Source: Gonatopus flavifemur (taxonomy: Eukaryota > Arthropoda > Insecta > Hymenoptera > Dryinidae). Taken from it: a stretch of 64,000 nt of DNA. Below are positions 1 through 11,235 of this stretch, one piece after another. The stretch's first letter is position 1; each line of letters begins with the position of its first letter. The stretch is from assembly GCA_018340375.1 (NCBI GenBank), contig JAFFJZ010000013.1, positions 5,434,501 to 5,498,500 of the forward strand. Direction: 5' to 3'. A program made the translations under genes and the position numbers. The notes beneath the pieces are model-generated. The model was not told the origin of the DNA. It did no database searches and saw nothing but the letters and a program-made list of their open reading frames with translations.

Positions 1-37
1 TTAGAATGAACGTGATCATGCGTTTCTGGATGAAGCA

Positions 38-2221
38 TTGTGCAACTGTACTCGTACAACTAAAGGTGAAGCTATATTAATGGCTTTAAGCATGGCTCAA
101 CGACATAATCTGACATGGGCTGCTCTAATTGATATTTTGCGTTTAATTAATAAACTGTACAACGAGGACACTATTCCTGATACGAAGTATAGATTACAAT
201 CTCTTGTCAATATCCAGGACTTAAATTTCACTTTTCATATATTTTGTCCAAATTGTAAAGTATACATCTGTAAAGTAGACCGCAGTGGTTTTACAAGAGA
301 CTTCAGAGACGAATGTATGATATGTAATTCTGTGTACCGGAAATCTTAAGCAAGTTATTTTTTATCCCTAGATTTTTCGATCCAATTGAGAAAGTTATTA
401 GAAAATCCGAAAATACGTAAATGTTTATTAGAAACTCATCGCATTAGAACAAATACCGGAAACGTCATTAATGATATTTATGACTCAGAAATGTATAGAA
501 ACAGTATTTTTAGTGATGAATTATCGAAATCACCATGGAATTTATGTTACTCTTTCAACACAGACGGATGCCAAAGTTCAAAATCAAGCCACACAACAAT
601 TTGGCCGATTTATACTCAAATTTTAGAATTGCCATTAAAAGTTAGATCCGATAATACTTGCCTTGTTGGCTTATGGATAGGGAATTCAGAACCTGTAATG
701 AATATCTTCTTGCAGCCCTTTGTAGAAGAAAGTAATAAATTATCAAACATCGGATTTAAATCGACTTTAGACAATTGTGAAATCATAAGTAAGATCTTTC
801 CAGCATATTGTTGTGTAGATTCTGTTGCTAGAGCTTCTGTCTTGAATATGAAAAAGTTTAATGGGGTATATGGGTGCACATTTTGTACGCACCCCACCAA
901 ACGTGTTGATAGCTATCGGAAATATCCAATCGATATAACTGTTCATGAAGAACGAAGTGATGAATCTATCAGAGATTGTATGGTCAAAGCACACAATAAT
1001 GAAAATGATGAACCTGTCTTAGGCGTAAAAGGTCCGAGTGCGTTGATGAATCTTAATTATTTCGATTTACGAACGGGCATGTTACCAGATTATATGCATT
1101 CGGTACTTTTGGGAGTCACTAGACATCCCACAGAATTATTACTAACTTCATATGGCAAATCATATTATATAGGATCGCCTAATCAGCTTGATGAATTGGA
1201 TACTAGGCTGCTGTGTATGCGACACCCAAAAAATATTCAACGCACTATGCGTAGTTTAAAAGACAGAAAACAATGGAAGGCATCGGAATGGCTGATATGG
1301 CTACTTGTATTTAGTGTTGTCACTTTTACTGCAATTTTACCCATGAAGTATTTGAAACATTGGGCGTTACTTGTAAGTTCCATTAATATCCTTCTGCAGG
1401 GACCTATTTCTTTACAAGATTTGAATTATGCAAAGTGTGCTTTGCTTAGATATGTGATATTTTATCAGCAATATTTCGGAGAACATCAAATGCGATACAA
1501 TGTTCATTTACTCCTGCACTTAACTAAAAGTGTTGAACATTGGGGGCCTCTTGGTCAAAATAACTGTTTTTCATTTGAAAACCAAAATCGTTTATTACTC
1601 TTACTTAAAAAAAATTCTAGACGTACTGCAATAGAGATTGTTCAAAAATTTTTTATTTTTCATTCTTTATCGTCTTTCACTTTGACATTCGAAAATGCAG
1701 GAAGATCAAACGAGTTAATTGAAAACTTGAAACATCGCCGATTGAAATTTTGCACTGGCCTAAATAATGTTACATTAATTGGATCGGGAAAGGAGCACTA
1801 CTTAAACCAAGAAGAATTGAGATGCATTGGAAAGAATGCACAAAATTGTAAAAGATATGACAAAATCATTGTTGATGAATGCCGGTATACTACACGTGCT
1901 TACAATTCAAACGGTAGATGTAACGACTCCGTTATTTTTCTAGATAATAAATTTGGTGTCATAACCAATATTTGCACTTACAAGGACCATGAATGTAATG
2001 ATGGAACACAAATAATTATATTTTTCCGTGAAGTCGTTATAAATCAAGAAGTTTTACTACTTGGAAATAATTTAAGATTAGAACATATAAAAAAGTGCTT
2101 CATTGACGAAAACAATCTCAGTTGCTGCGATCCACTAATATTAAAAGGTCAAGCGATTTTGATGATGATAGAGAATGATTTATACATTTGTAAAGTACTT
2201 CGTGCTTATTGTGCGGACTGA
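38..2221 (+). pseudogene. CMC/EnSpm-like transposase, broken
   Basis: Two open stretches in different frames (38-349, then about 386-2221 with no ATG at its head) look like one DNA-transposon protein. The first ends in a paired-cysteine cluster, CPNC and later CMIC, like a zinc-binding fold. The second carries LPDYMHSVLLGVTR, a later KASEWLIWLL stretch and an HLTKSVEHWGPL stretch. I associate this order with Transposase_21/DUF4218-type proteins of animal EnSpm-like elements; that assignment is recall, not a search. The upstream part is outside the window, and a stop separates the two pieces, so this copy is not functional. No terminal inverted repeats could be paired. A mariner inserted about 140 bp downstream. 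Confidence 0.6.
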
Positions 2222-2364
2222 AAATGAGGCGGACAATACATACTTGTACTCTGGACATTTTAAATTTAAATGATTGTATGATTTCACTCACGTTATCCTT
2301 TATTATAACAATGAATGTATGAAGCATATTCATTTTCTAATAATATAATACTCTATAGAAAGTA

Positions 2365-3650
2365 TTAGGTGTACAAATAAGTTTCCGCGGTTTGTCAAAA
2401 GATGGCCCCACCAGAAGGTTATGGAGAAATTGTCAGATGTAAAACGTAATATCCCAAGTTTAGTCATCTGGCAACACCATAACCTCAAAGTACTAGTGAT
2501 TCCGTATCAGCATCACGTAATTTTTTTCGTGCAAAAATGTCAAGTTTTATTCCGAATAAGCATCATTTGCGGGAACTTTTGATTTACTTCTTCAATGTGA
2601 AAAAATCTGCAGCTGAGGCGCATCGATTGCTTCTAGAAGCATATGGTGAAGCTGCTTTAAGTGAGAGAAGTTGTCAGGAATGGTTTCAAAAGTTTAAGAA
2701 CGGTGAGTTTGACGTTAAAGACAAAGAACGCAGTGGAAGGCCGAAACTGTACGAAGACATGGAATTAGAAGTACTATTGGAGGAAGATTCGTCCCAAACG
2801 CAAAAAGAACTTGCACTTACTCTACAAGTGACTCAACAAGCAATTTCACATCGTTTAAAATCGTTAGGAATGATTCAAAAACAAGGAAATTGGGTTCCAT
2901 ATGAACTAAAGCCGAGAGACGTTGAACGCCGATTATGCATGAGTGAAATGCTGCTTGCCAGGAATAAAAAAAAGAGTTTTTTGCATCGTATAGTCACTGG
3001 TGACGGAAAATGGATTCACTACGATAATCCAAAGAAGAGAAAGTCATGGGTTAAGCTCGGCGAACCATCAACATCGACAGCTAAGCCGAATATTCATGGA
3101 AAAAAACTCATGCTGTGTATTTGGTGGGATCAGCTTGGTGTCGTGTATTATGAATTGCTGAAACCAAGCGAAACCATTACTGGAGCTCTCTACCGAACAC
3201 AATTGATGAGATTGAGTCGGGCACTTAAGGAAAAACGCGCCGATTACTACTCCAGACACGACAAAATTATTCTTTTACACGATAATGCTCGTCCACATGT
3301 TGCGGCGCCGGTAAAAACATACTTGGAAACACTCCACTGGGAAGTTTTACCCCACCCGCCGTATTCACCAGACTTAGCCCCTTCTGATTATCACCTGTTC
3401 CGGTCGATGGCACATGGTCTGTCTGAGCAGCGCTTCACATCATATGAAGACACCAAAAATTGGGTAGATTTGTGGATAGCGTCAAAAGATGAAGAGTTTT
3501 TTCGACGGGGTATCCGAATGTTGCCAGAAAGATGGGGAAAAGTAGTGGCAAATGATGGAAAATACTTTGAATAAAACGTAATGTACTTTTCCTTTACAAT
3601 AAATTCCTAATTTTTTATAAAAACCCGCGGAAACTTATTTGTACACCTAA
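2365..3650 (+). mobile_element. mariner element 1, structurally complete
   Basis: A 1286-bp element is bounded by 26-bp inverted repeats starting TTAGGTGTACAAATAAG at 2365-2390 and 3625-3650, identical in both copies. TA target dinucleotides flank it at 2363-2364 and 3651-3652. It contains one open transposase frame. Perfect ends, an exact duplication and an open frame point to a recent insertion. It landed in or beside the decayed CMC-like element. Confidence 0.95.
2537..3574 (+). CDS. mariner transposase (DD34D), intact frame
   Basis: A 345-residue protein of normal mariner length with no stops or frameshifts. Residues 1-110 are the paired helix-turn-helix DNA-binding region with the SGRPK linker near 66-70. 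The catalytic core has D156 (in TGDGKW), D249 (in LLHDNARPH) and D284 (in PSDYHLF), with 34 residues between the last two, as in mariner enzymes. The WVPYEL motif sits at 119-123. The residue after the first aspartate is Gly, where Glu is usual (TGDEKW). This is the only departure I saw in a core motif, and it may or may not affect activity. It would act in the nucleus to cut and paste the element at TA sites. Confidence 0.93.
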   Translation: MSSFIPNKHHLRELLIYFFNVKKSAAEAHRLLLEAYGEAALSERSCQEWFQKFKNGEFDVKDKERSGRPKLYEDMELEVLLEEDSSQTQKELALTLQVTQQAISHRLKSLGMIQKQGNWVPYELKPRDVERRLCMSEMLLARNKKKSFLHRIVTGDGKWIHYDNPKKRKSWVKLGEPSTSTAKPNIHGKKLMLCIWWDQLGVVYYELLKPSETITGALYRTQLMRLSRALKEKRADYYSRHDKIILLHDNARPHVAAPVKTYLETLHWEVLPHPPYSPDLAPSDYHLFRSMAHGLSEQRFTSYEDTKNWVDLWIASKDEEFFRRGIRMLPERWGKVVANDGKYFE

Positions 3651-4270
3651 TATAATAGTTCATAATAAAAAAAAAGGTTATTGAAATAAAAAAAATAATG
3701 TGTTCAGCGTTCACTTTTTTTCCACTAACAGTGCACCTTGGCGAAAATGATATCCGAATGGTTCATATTTTCGCAGAAGTTCGCATAATACTCATAATTT
3801 CCCAAAAAATCCAAATTCATAGAGGAAATATGACATAGTTTGGAAAATAATGAGAAATTCTACAAAAATATGAAGACTTTTGATATAATTTTTGCTTGGA
3901 GATATCCAGTGTCAGAAGAAGTACAATTGGTATTGGAATAACTCCGCTTAGTGTTGAGATGACATCACGTGATGTTCAGATAATGGTCTTTATGGTGGAT
4001 TTTTTCCAATGCCGCAAAATTTTGATTTTGTAGCTATCCAAATAGCATCAAAATATTGAAATGTTATATACATTTGTATATAACAGACGAATGAAAACGT
4101 ACGCGGACATTATAAACCTCCTAAAGAGGCAATTGTATGCCATATTCTAATCCGTACATTTCATACATATAAACAGAATTTCTGTGTAATTGTGGTCGAC
4201 TGTAGTACGGTTGAAGAATTTCAATTCTTCCAATGAGTATGTAAGATATTTTCATAAAACTCTTATTCTT
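3651..4270. other. no gene or clear repeat seen
   Basis: AT-rich sequence between mariner 1 and the next palindromic element. I found no convincing reading frame and no paired repeats. Confidence 0.4.
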
Positions 4271-4564
4271 CCCTGGTGAAAATGAAGCGTGTCTTCAAAA
4301 GTAACGAAAGCGTGAGCATGTCTCAGATTACTTTCCTTTAACGTCTTACATCCTTCCTATCCACTCTTCGATTACGCTTCCACGCGTAAAGCCCGATTTC
4401 TATGAAATTGGTGTTTTTTTCGATACGTTTTACGTACTTCCAGTATACGTTCGAACTACTCTTAATGTCTCACTTTACGCTCGGTATACGTTTAAATCCA
4501 CGTTTTAAATACTCCATGACCACGTTCCTGATACTTTCTAATACACGCTTCCTTTTCACCAGGG
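4271..4564. mobile_element. MITE with CCCTGGTGAAAA ends
   Basis: About 294 bp with inverted ends: CCCTGGTGAAAATGAAGCG on the left, and the complement CGCTTCCTTTTCACCAGGG on the right. The interior repeats short TACGTT/TACGCTT-like words. No coding potential and no certain target duplication. Confidence 0.65.
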
Positions 4565-4687
4565 TTGTCTTGTATGATATGGCAATTCTTAAAACCGTCT
4601 TTGCTTTGGATAAGAGAAATTTCTATTGAAATACCTTTCAATTTCGACGCAATACATATCCGAACACTTTATCATTTGGGAATTCGC

Positions 4688-4832
4688 GAACAATTTTTTT
4701 GGGCCAATTACTGTTATTTTGCGTTATTTTGCGTAGTTTAGCGGAGAAATCCTGCGTCAAACTGCGTTATTTTGCGTAGTTTCTGCGTTAATTGGCGTAG
4801 TTTTGCGTCAAATTTTTTCCACCAGGGGCTAC
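4688..4832. repeat. iterated TTTTGCGTAGTTT words
   Basis: A short stretch repeats TTTTGCGTTA and TTTTGCGTAGTTT several times at irregular spacing and ends near ACCAGGGG. It resembles the end of a word-iterated element; no partner end was found. Confidence 0.5.
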
Positions 4833-4896
4833 ATCCCTATTGAATCCGATGCGGTCAATTGTGCAATTCATTGAATATTATAGCATTCAATCGTTC

Positions 4897-5143
4897 CTCA
4901 GATAGAAAACCATGCCCTAAATATTTTGTAACATAACGTGCCGTTAACATACTGTCATAAACTTCGCTCAGCTTGCAATGATGTATAAAATGTAAACATT
5001 ATGTCTTCATTATGGTACCATCACCTCGTTTTGCTACCAATAATAATGTTTTATGCGGAAACACCTTGGTACCATGATGCAAACATTTCATGGCGTGCAT
5101 GTCACCATCATGACGGCATTATTGAGACTTCTTTCTATCTGGG
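4897..5143. mobile_element. MITE family with CAGATAGAAA ends, copy 1
   Basis: About 245 bp with ends CAGATAGAAAA and TTTCTATCTG. It matches 34422-34668 along its whole length in the same orientation, including the segment around CACCTCGTTTTGCTACCAAT. Two full-length copies 29 kb apart define a dispersed non-coding family. Confidence 0.8.
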
Positions 5144-5336
5144 TCATTATCATATCGAAACCAATTGAGAAACAGAGCCCATTCCTGATGGAATCTCACT
5201 CGCTCAGAGAGATTCAGAATTAGCAAAACTCTCATTGACTCCGACTGGGTGAATACTTCCAAGCTCAGTTGAATCTACCTTGAAAAAATGAAAAATTGCA
5301 TATCAGTATTACAGTGAGTTTTTGAGTCTCAATCAT

Positions 5337-5466
5337 CAGTGTTCGGAACTCCTAGGATCGTACACGTTCTGATTGATCGCTTCTCATAGAATGTTGGAGG
5401 TGATTGGTTGCTCTATAAGAATTGACCAATAAACATCATGTACGATCCTAGGAGTTCCGAACACTG
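5337..5466. mobile_element. 130-bp palindromic MITE (CAGTGTTCGG ends)
   Basis: Inverted ends starting CAGTGTTCGGAACTCCTAGG match over about 27 bp, around a short non-coding centre. The CAGTG start resembles hAT ends, but no 8-bp duplication survives. Confidence 0.75.
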
Positions 5467-5707
5467 CCCTGGCTATAAGTCTCGCTATCAGTTATCTGTG
5501 TCTTTTTTCACATAAGATTAAATACCGAGTGGAACAAGGACACAGATGAGGCTTATAGCAAGAGTCTACTGTACACTGGATGGGGTATACGTACAAATCT
5601 TTGAGTGAATTGGAGAGGTGAGCGCCATTTGTATTTCGGGCTGAGATTTCAATAGCGACAAATTTGAATTTCAATAATTTGTTTTCAGGGAATTATATTT
5701 TGTATAA

Positions 5708-6024
5708 GTAGAGTATCATAATACCGAAAGTTCACAATCCCGACGGGGGCATAATCCCGGAGTGTCATAATCCCGAAAGGTCATAATCCCGAAAGAAAAA
5801 TCATAGAATATTGTATAAATCGAATATTTGATCACTTTCATCATAAAAAATGTTATTTTGGTGCATATTATGTGAGCACAAAACATTTTTTATGATGAAA
5901 GTCAAATATTCGATGCATATAAAATTCGATAATTTATTTTCGGAACTATGACCTTTCAGGATTATAACACTTCGGGACTATGCCATCGTCGGGATTGTGA
6001 ACTTTCGGTATTATGATACTCTAC
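5708..6024. mobile_element. palindromic MITE built of CCCGAA words
   Basis: 317 bp with inverted ends starting GTAGAGTATCATAATACCGA. Each arm repeats a CCCGAA-like word roughly every 20 bp, separated by short spacers such as AGGTCATAAT. The arms continue inward through a TTTTTTATGATGAAAGT-like stem. Related one-sided sequence lies at 49702-49850 and a looser relative at 37553-37857. Confidence 0.8.
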
Positions 6025-6332
6025 CATATCAGACATAATGATCTACTGTTATTTATTATTGAGTTTTTGTACTTTGAAAGGAGAAAAAAATATTCCAAAT
6101 CATGAAGAAGTTTTAAATGATTCAAACTGTAATCAACCATTCTTTGACAGTTTTTTCATTATATCGAACAATAATAACGACTAATATTTGATGATTATTA
6201 ATATATTCCACAAAACATATCGATAACATTCAAATTTGCCGCACAAAATGAACATTCCACCCGGAATACAAATGGCTGCTCAGAAAAATTTTTCATTTGA
6301 GTTTATACCCTCTGTGGCGCGCTCATTCCAGT

Positions 6333-6488
6333 CAGTGATGCCAGAAAATTCAAGAATCGCCAACTTTTACCCCCTCCATACCCACTACGCAATCAAATTT
6401 CTTTTGTCGGGAGCTTTATTGTGTGTGTGAGATTTCTATATAGATGGGGCTTGATGGAGGGGACAAAACTTGGCGTCTGGCATCACTG
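6333..6488. mobile_element. hAT-type MITE (CAGTGATGCCAG ends), copy 1
   Basis: 156 bp with ends CAGTGATGCCAGAAAATTC and CTGGCATCACTG and inverted CCCCTCCA-type segments. Flanking octamers ATTCCAGT and ACTCTAGT agree at 6 of 8 positions, as expected for an old 8-bp duplication. Its close relative is 22650-22816. Confidence 0.8.
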
Positions 6489-6524
6489 ACTCTAGTGTGT
6501 ATTGAGCTCAGCACATTCTAAAGC

Positions 6525-6642
6525 TGTAATTTCATGGGGCGTCGAGCATCGAGCGTCAACATTAGAAAGAAAGAGAGGTCACACAGTTCTTCTCTTTCCT
6601 TCTAATGTTGACGCTTGATGCTCGACGCCCCATGAAATTACA
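6525..6642. repeat. 118-bp hairpin, variable-stem family, copy 1
   Basis: A near-perfect inverted repeat runs from TGTAATTTCATGGGGCGTCG to its complement. The loop-proximal part is purine-rich (AGAAAGAAAGAGAGG). It shares tips and inner segment with 6649-6770, 20453-20578 and 44158-44276, while the middle of the stem differs. Confidence 0.85.
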
Positions 6643-6648
6643 TCTTAA

Positions 6649-6770
6649 AGCTGACATTTCATGGGGCGTCGAGCGGCAGCGTCAACATTGGAAGAAAAAA
6701 GAGAACCGATCGGACCTCCCTTTTCTTCCAACGTTGACGCTGCCGCTCGACGCCCCATGAAATGTCAGCT
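6649..6770. repeat. 122-bp hairpin, variable-stem family, copy 2
   Basis: An almost perfect palindrome from AGCTGACATTTCATGGGGCG to its complement, immediately after copy 1 in the same layout. The stem middle has GGCAGCG where copy 1 has ATCGAGCG, and both arms of this copy agree with each other. Confidence 0.85.
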
Positions 6771-6984
6771 ATATGCATTCATATCCATTTATATCTGCGT
6801 GGGTTGTACGCAACCGACAGACCCTTCAAGCCTGTTCAAGCCGTGTTGCAAGAAACAAAGGAGGCTTTCGAAGTGGTTAATGCTGATGCTTGGATCTTGA
6901 TTCGATCATTTCTCAACCATTTTTAACCAATCAAAAAGCTGGAAAAGTGATCCAAGGATTAGGATCAACTACTTCGGAAGCCTT

Positions 6985-7088
6985 CATAGGAACAAGAGCG
7001 CCGAGACCGCAATACATTGGTCATCCCGATCAACGGAAGTATTTGATTGGATGTAGGCCGTTTGATCTCAAAATTTCTGGCATCACTT
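6985..7088. repeat. dispersed repeat, copy 1 of 2
   Basis: About 100 bp from AGGAACAAGAGCGCCGAGAC to AAATTTCTGGCATCACTT match 46303-46415 in the same orientation. The TTTCTGGCATCACT end resembles the hAT-type MITEs, so it is probably a truncated member of a related family. Confidence 0.6.
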
Positions 7089-7170
7089 CCTTCAAGATGT
7101 AGCATTGTAGCATGTAGCCCAGTAGCCCCCTGCCTCCAAGTATTTCAGACCTGTATGTGCCTGTATGGAC

Positions 7171-7196
7171 TTATATATATATATATATATATATAC
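7171..7196. repeat. (TA)n microsatellite
   Basis: A TA dinucleotide run about 35 bp upstream of the UBLCP1 start codon. Confidence 0.9.
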
Positions 7197-7229
7197 ACAA
7201 CTGTATACAACCCAGGGGATACAACCGTG

Positions 7230-7392
7230 ATGATGGAAAATGAATTAAAAATTGTAGTAAAATGGAGTGGAAAAGAATATCATATCATCGACATTCTCGA
7301 CGAGGATACTGTTCTAACTTTGAAGGAGAAAATTCACAAAGAAACGGGTGTACGTCCAGAGCGTCAAAAATTGTTAAATTTGAAATTCAAAG
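7230..7392 (+). CDS. UBLCP1: UBLCP1 exon 1 (ubiquitin-like domain)
   Basis: First coding exon of ubiquitin-like domain-containing CTD phosphatase 1. It encodes 54 residues plus one base of codon 55, most of the N-terminal ubiquitin-like fold (KIVVKWSGKEYHI, then GVRPERQKLLNLKFK). In known UBLCP1 this domain binds the 26S proteasome. ATG at 7230 was chosen because the homology starts there and a second in-frame ATG follows; the open frame upstream runs through a TA microsatellite and has no matching residues. The donor is G|GTTATG at 7392/7393, phase 1. It joins 12291 to form a GGC glycine codon, giving the expected K-G-K-A junction. The join restores a complete 331-residue protein, against 318 in human. 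Confidence 0.93.
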
Positions 7393-7718
7393 GTTATGTT
7401 TTGAAATGTTTTTTATTTTGTTTATATTCGCAATCTGATTGTACATCGGAAATTATTTTAAAACTTTCTCAATCCATCAGCTCACTTAAAATCAAACGTC
7501 ACATAAATGAATTATATGTTGGATATTTATCTGAACATTATGAATAATTGTGGTTACCTTTGCACAAAAACATTCCCATTGCAATAATTCTCATCGAATT
7601 GAATGATCATTATATTATCTCAAAGACAGTAACATCACAATACTTATGAAAAATTCTTCCACTGATCAGATAAATACATTCTTATCATGTTATGAATCAT
7701 ATTATTGATATCTGACAC

Positions 7719-8289
7719 GCTAAGAGTAAAAGTGACATTCAAATTGCCAAGCAAAAACAGGACAGGAACTTTCGAGAGCAAGAGCGAAACGTCCAAAGTT
7801 CATAAAGCAGAAGCGATACACTTATAATTCGGAACAAAAGAGCAACCCTGGAAATGTTTGGGTAAAATCAAAACACTGAAAAGCTCAAGCAAAAACGAAC
7901 CAGCACATAAATACAGGATTGGATTGTGCATTGGTTTGCTTTTGCTCGAGCTTTTTAGTGTTTTGTTTTTGCTCAGAGATATCTGTGGTTGCTCTTTTGT
8001 TCCAAATTATAAGTATAGCGCAGAGATGCCAGATGGGCATTGCTGTTGAGAGGAGTAGTACCCCCACCATTATTCATATACATACTTTCACCCCACATGG
8101 AACCTATAAACACATGTGCCTTATGTAAATGAAACGATAATGGGGTACACTTCCCCTCAATGGCAATGCCCATCTGGCAGCTTTGGTGTAGCGCTTTTGC
8201 TCGGAACTTTTGACATTTCGTTCTTGCTCTCGAAAGTTCCTGTCGTGCTTTTGCTTGACAACAATCTAAGTGTCACTTTTGCCTTTAGC
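7719..8289. mobile_element. palindromic element built of AAGCAAAAGC-like words
   Basis: Inverted arms from GCTAAGAGTAAAAGTGACA on the left to its near-complement on the right. Both arms repeat AAGCAAAA, GAGCAAAAGC and related words. The right arm is split by a hAT-type MITE at 8021-8185, so the palindrome is the older insertion. Confidence 0.75.
8021..8185. mobile_element. hAT-type MITE nested in a palindrome
   Basis: 165 bp with arms CAGAGATGCCAGATGGGCAT and its near-complement. Flanking octamers GTATAGCG (8013-8020) and GTGTAGCG (8186-8193) agree at 7 of 8 positions. The interior reads in short unrelated frames only. Confidence 0.8.
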
Positions 8290-8413
8290 ATATTATATTA
8301 TCTTACTAAAAATATGTACTTCCCATATTGAGATTACATTTTTCATACATTCTGAAAGTATTCGAGCTGAAATATTAGTATATTTAATATAATTTGATAC
8401 TCCAGAGTAATTT

Positions 8414-8617
8414 GTGGAAATATATATGGGAGATGAAAGATATATATGGGATTTCAAACCTGATGAAAAGATTTCTGTAATTCTGGCAGTATTGATGAAA
8501 TTTAAATTTTGCTTTCATTGTGTAAATGGTGAATTTTATCATCCCCACTACGTATCAACAGTGCTCAAATACTATGAACGACAACAAACAAAAATCTTCA
8601 CATCCAATCCAAACTGA
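8414..8617 (+). other. 67-codon open frame, unrecognised
   Basis: A short open frame inside the UBLCP1 intron encodes a protein-like sequence (KFCFHCVNGEFYHPHYVS in the middle) that does not look like low-complexity repeat. I do not recognise the family. It could be an exon remnant carried in by a transposon, or chance. There are no clear splice sites or neighbouring exons. Confidence 0.2.
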
Positions 8618-9699
8618 TGTTCTCTAACTACTCTGTCAAAAATTTGTATGTAAATTGACCATATTCGAAGTTGGTACAAAAATTACCCACACTGAATTTT
8701 GGGCTTTTGCTATGGAAAATATCAATTCACTACTTGGAGAGTGAGGTTCGTACCAAAACCAAATGTGAAAATCGGCCGCTCAAAGTGACGATTTTTCAAA
8801 AATCTATAATTTTACCATCTTTTGTAAATGCATCACATTCAGAGTTGATAACTTTATTACCTACATTGAGTGTAACAGTTTTACCGATTTTATGGTAAAT
8901 GTACAAACTTACTGTAATGTGCCAACATTCAGGGTGGTGTATTAGGAAATTTATTGTGATCTTATAACTTTTATTTTGTATTTACTTTACATCCAGAGTA
9001 GTAATAATGTAAATTTGCAACCATAAATGCAAATTGATTTTTGACTTTTTACAGTGCAGTGTACAATATAAATAAGTCTATCTAAAACACAAGTATTTTT
9101 GCTTCATGTAATATCACATGAAATAGCAATTGAATTAATTTAAAGGCATTTAAGCATCAGAAGAAGCGAGCGAAATTTTGCCCCAACTTTTTTCATAAAT
9201 TTGCATTCACTGAGAATCCTCAGTTTCAGTCTCTTACTGATTCACAGTGAGTATAAGAAAAAAGTTACAACCTCCAGATATGAAAAGTTCATCATAATTT
9301 TATTTTTCGATACCTAAAAACTATAAGGGAACTCAAATTTATATTCGGAGTCCAATCTCAAGTATGCTCTTAATCATTCTCCATTTTGAATTGGAATTAA
9401 TAAAGTATTTCATGAAAAAAGTTGAAGCAAAATTTTACCTGCTCCTCCTGATACTTGAATGCTCTCAATTCGGATTAATTGATTTGGATATTCGGAGAAC
9501 ATGTTCAAATTCTGTCACATAAGGAAATCTTTGAATAGTTCTAAACTATTTCGCTCAACTATAAATACAGCCTCAAAATGTGCAAATATTATCCCATTGT
9601 AATTATTATTCTACCATTTACCTAGTATCAAACTGAAACCAGGAATTTCTTTTTCTGATAAGCAATATTCATCAAATCATAATAATCATGTCATGTTAA

Positions 9700-10916
9700 C
9701 CCTTTCTGACCTGACCTAATTCTGATGATGATAAAAATTTTTCTTCAATGGCCATTAGTTTCTATAGCTCCTAGTATAAACTCTGAATTTTCGCAGAATT
9801 TTTAGTAACGTATATTAGAAGTTACTGATATGTCTATTCCAATGGACACAGGGTGTCTATGATTAGAATATGGGAGGAAAAATTAGAAATATTTGTATAT
9901 CACTATTCGTAATGAGTCTCCATTAAATTTCAATGATTCAATAAATCAAACGACAGTTACAAAGGATTTCAACAAAATAGTTAATTTTCCAAAAGAAACA
10001 TTTATTGATTATGAATATAGACTTCATGAGTATTTAGAAGCAAGACAGATCATCATCTTATAATTTTTTGTTTTCTTTTCAACTCCAACCTACGCAGTAT
10101 ATCAACGTTACATGCGAAGTAATTTCAGATTTTTATCTTGAAATCCATTAAAACATGATGAGTAATTTCTGGTCATTTTTATACGTCGACCAACTGTAAA
10201 AGTTTTGTTGATGTTATTTCCCGTTTATTTTCACTGAAAGAAAGGATTGGTAACAATTATAAAATATATCTTCGAATATGGCCAATCAAATATTCGATAA
10301 TTGATCAAATGATCAGTAGATAACTATCAATGATATTCAAAAAATATTTAATAATTATAAACATGTATATAGAATGTAATAATTGTTATCAACTATTTCA
10401 TGAATATTATTGTATATTCGATTGATCGTATTCAAAAATATATTTGATAACTGTTACCAGCCTTTTTTTCAGTGTAGTATTCTACCTTTTTAAATTTACA
10501 CTTGTTACCTTGTTATAGATGAATTTTACCAACAGGCACCCAGTGTCCATTGTAATGGACATGTTGTTGCAAAACATAGCTGTGTATCAACATATTTTAA
10601 AGTATGAAAAACATTTTTTGACACTCGAAATCTCTTTGAAGTTGAACATATTTTTTTGAATATTCAAACGGTATCCTGTGGAATCAGTAAAATTCGTTTA
10701 AATAATGGGAGTTGTAGTATCGAAAATTTCGAAATTCTCATCACATTAGTTCAGTCTAAAAACACATACTGAAAATATGATTTTGAATAATTTTTTTATA
10801 ATTTAATCGACACCTTCATCTTGATGACATAGGCTTTAACCTGCTCAGATTTGTGGAACGGTTTTGATAATTTTCTAAATGCCATGTCCATTAGAATGAC
10901 GTCAGGTCAGAAAGGG
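9700..10916. mobile_element. piggyBac-type non-autonomous element
   Basis: 1217 bp bounded by TTAA at 9696-9699 and 10917-10920, with inverted ends CCCTTTCTGACCTGAC. TTAA duplication with CCC-starting ends is the piggyBac signature. No transposase frame remains. A smaller palindromic MITE sits inside at 10232-10474. Confidence 0.85.
10232..10474. mobile_element. palindromic MITE (CACTGAAA ends)
   Basis: 243 bp with inverted ends CACTGAAAGAAAGG and CCTTTTTTTCAGTG, continuing into TGGTAACAATTAT-like arms. The AT-rich interior repeats ATAATTG-like words. It is inside the piggyBac-type element. Confidence 0.7.
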
Positions 10917-11235
10917 TTAAAGAAGAAGGACACTATCTTTTTGGAATGTTAATCAAAGTGGATATCAAAGAAAATTGTTCTCGAGGAAAAAATTCTGAGT
11001 AGCATCCCATATGAAAATATTTTGCTAAACCATTTCTGCAAAACCATGAATCATCCTTGAATAACATAACATCTTCTCTGCAAAAATCTGAAAATCTCTG
11101 ACAAACTTTAATAAATGTTTTACATTTTTCTGATTATTGATACAAAATTAAAAAATGTTCAAACATTTGTTCACATATAATATTTGAATATAGCATATGA
11201 ATGTATTTTATGTAACGCAGTACGATTTGTGCGTG

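Noticed and set aside
7047..7229. N-terminal extension of UBLCP1
   Set aside because: The extension runs through a MITE remnant and a TA microsatellite and has no counterpart in the family; the ATG at 7230 fits.
7393..7547. Readthrough of UBLCP1 exon 1 as a complete 166-residue gene
   Set aside because: Homology stops exactly at the donor at 7393, and exon 2 continues the domain in phase.
7858..8331. Short cysteine-rich or hydrophobic frames on both strands
   Set aside because: They follow the palindromic arms and the nested MITE; no independent support.
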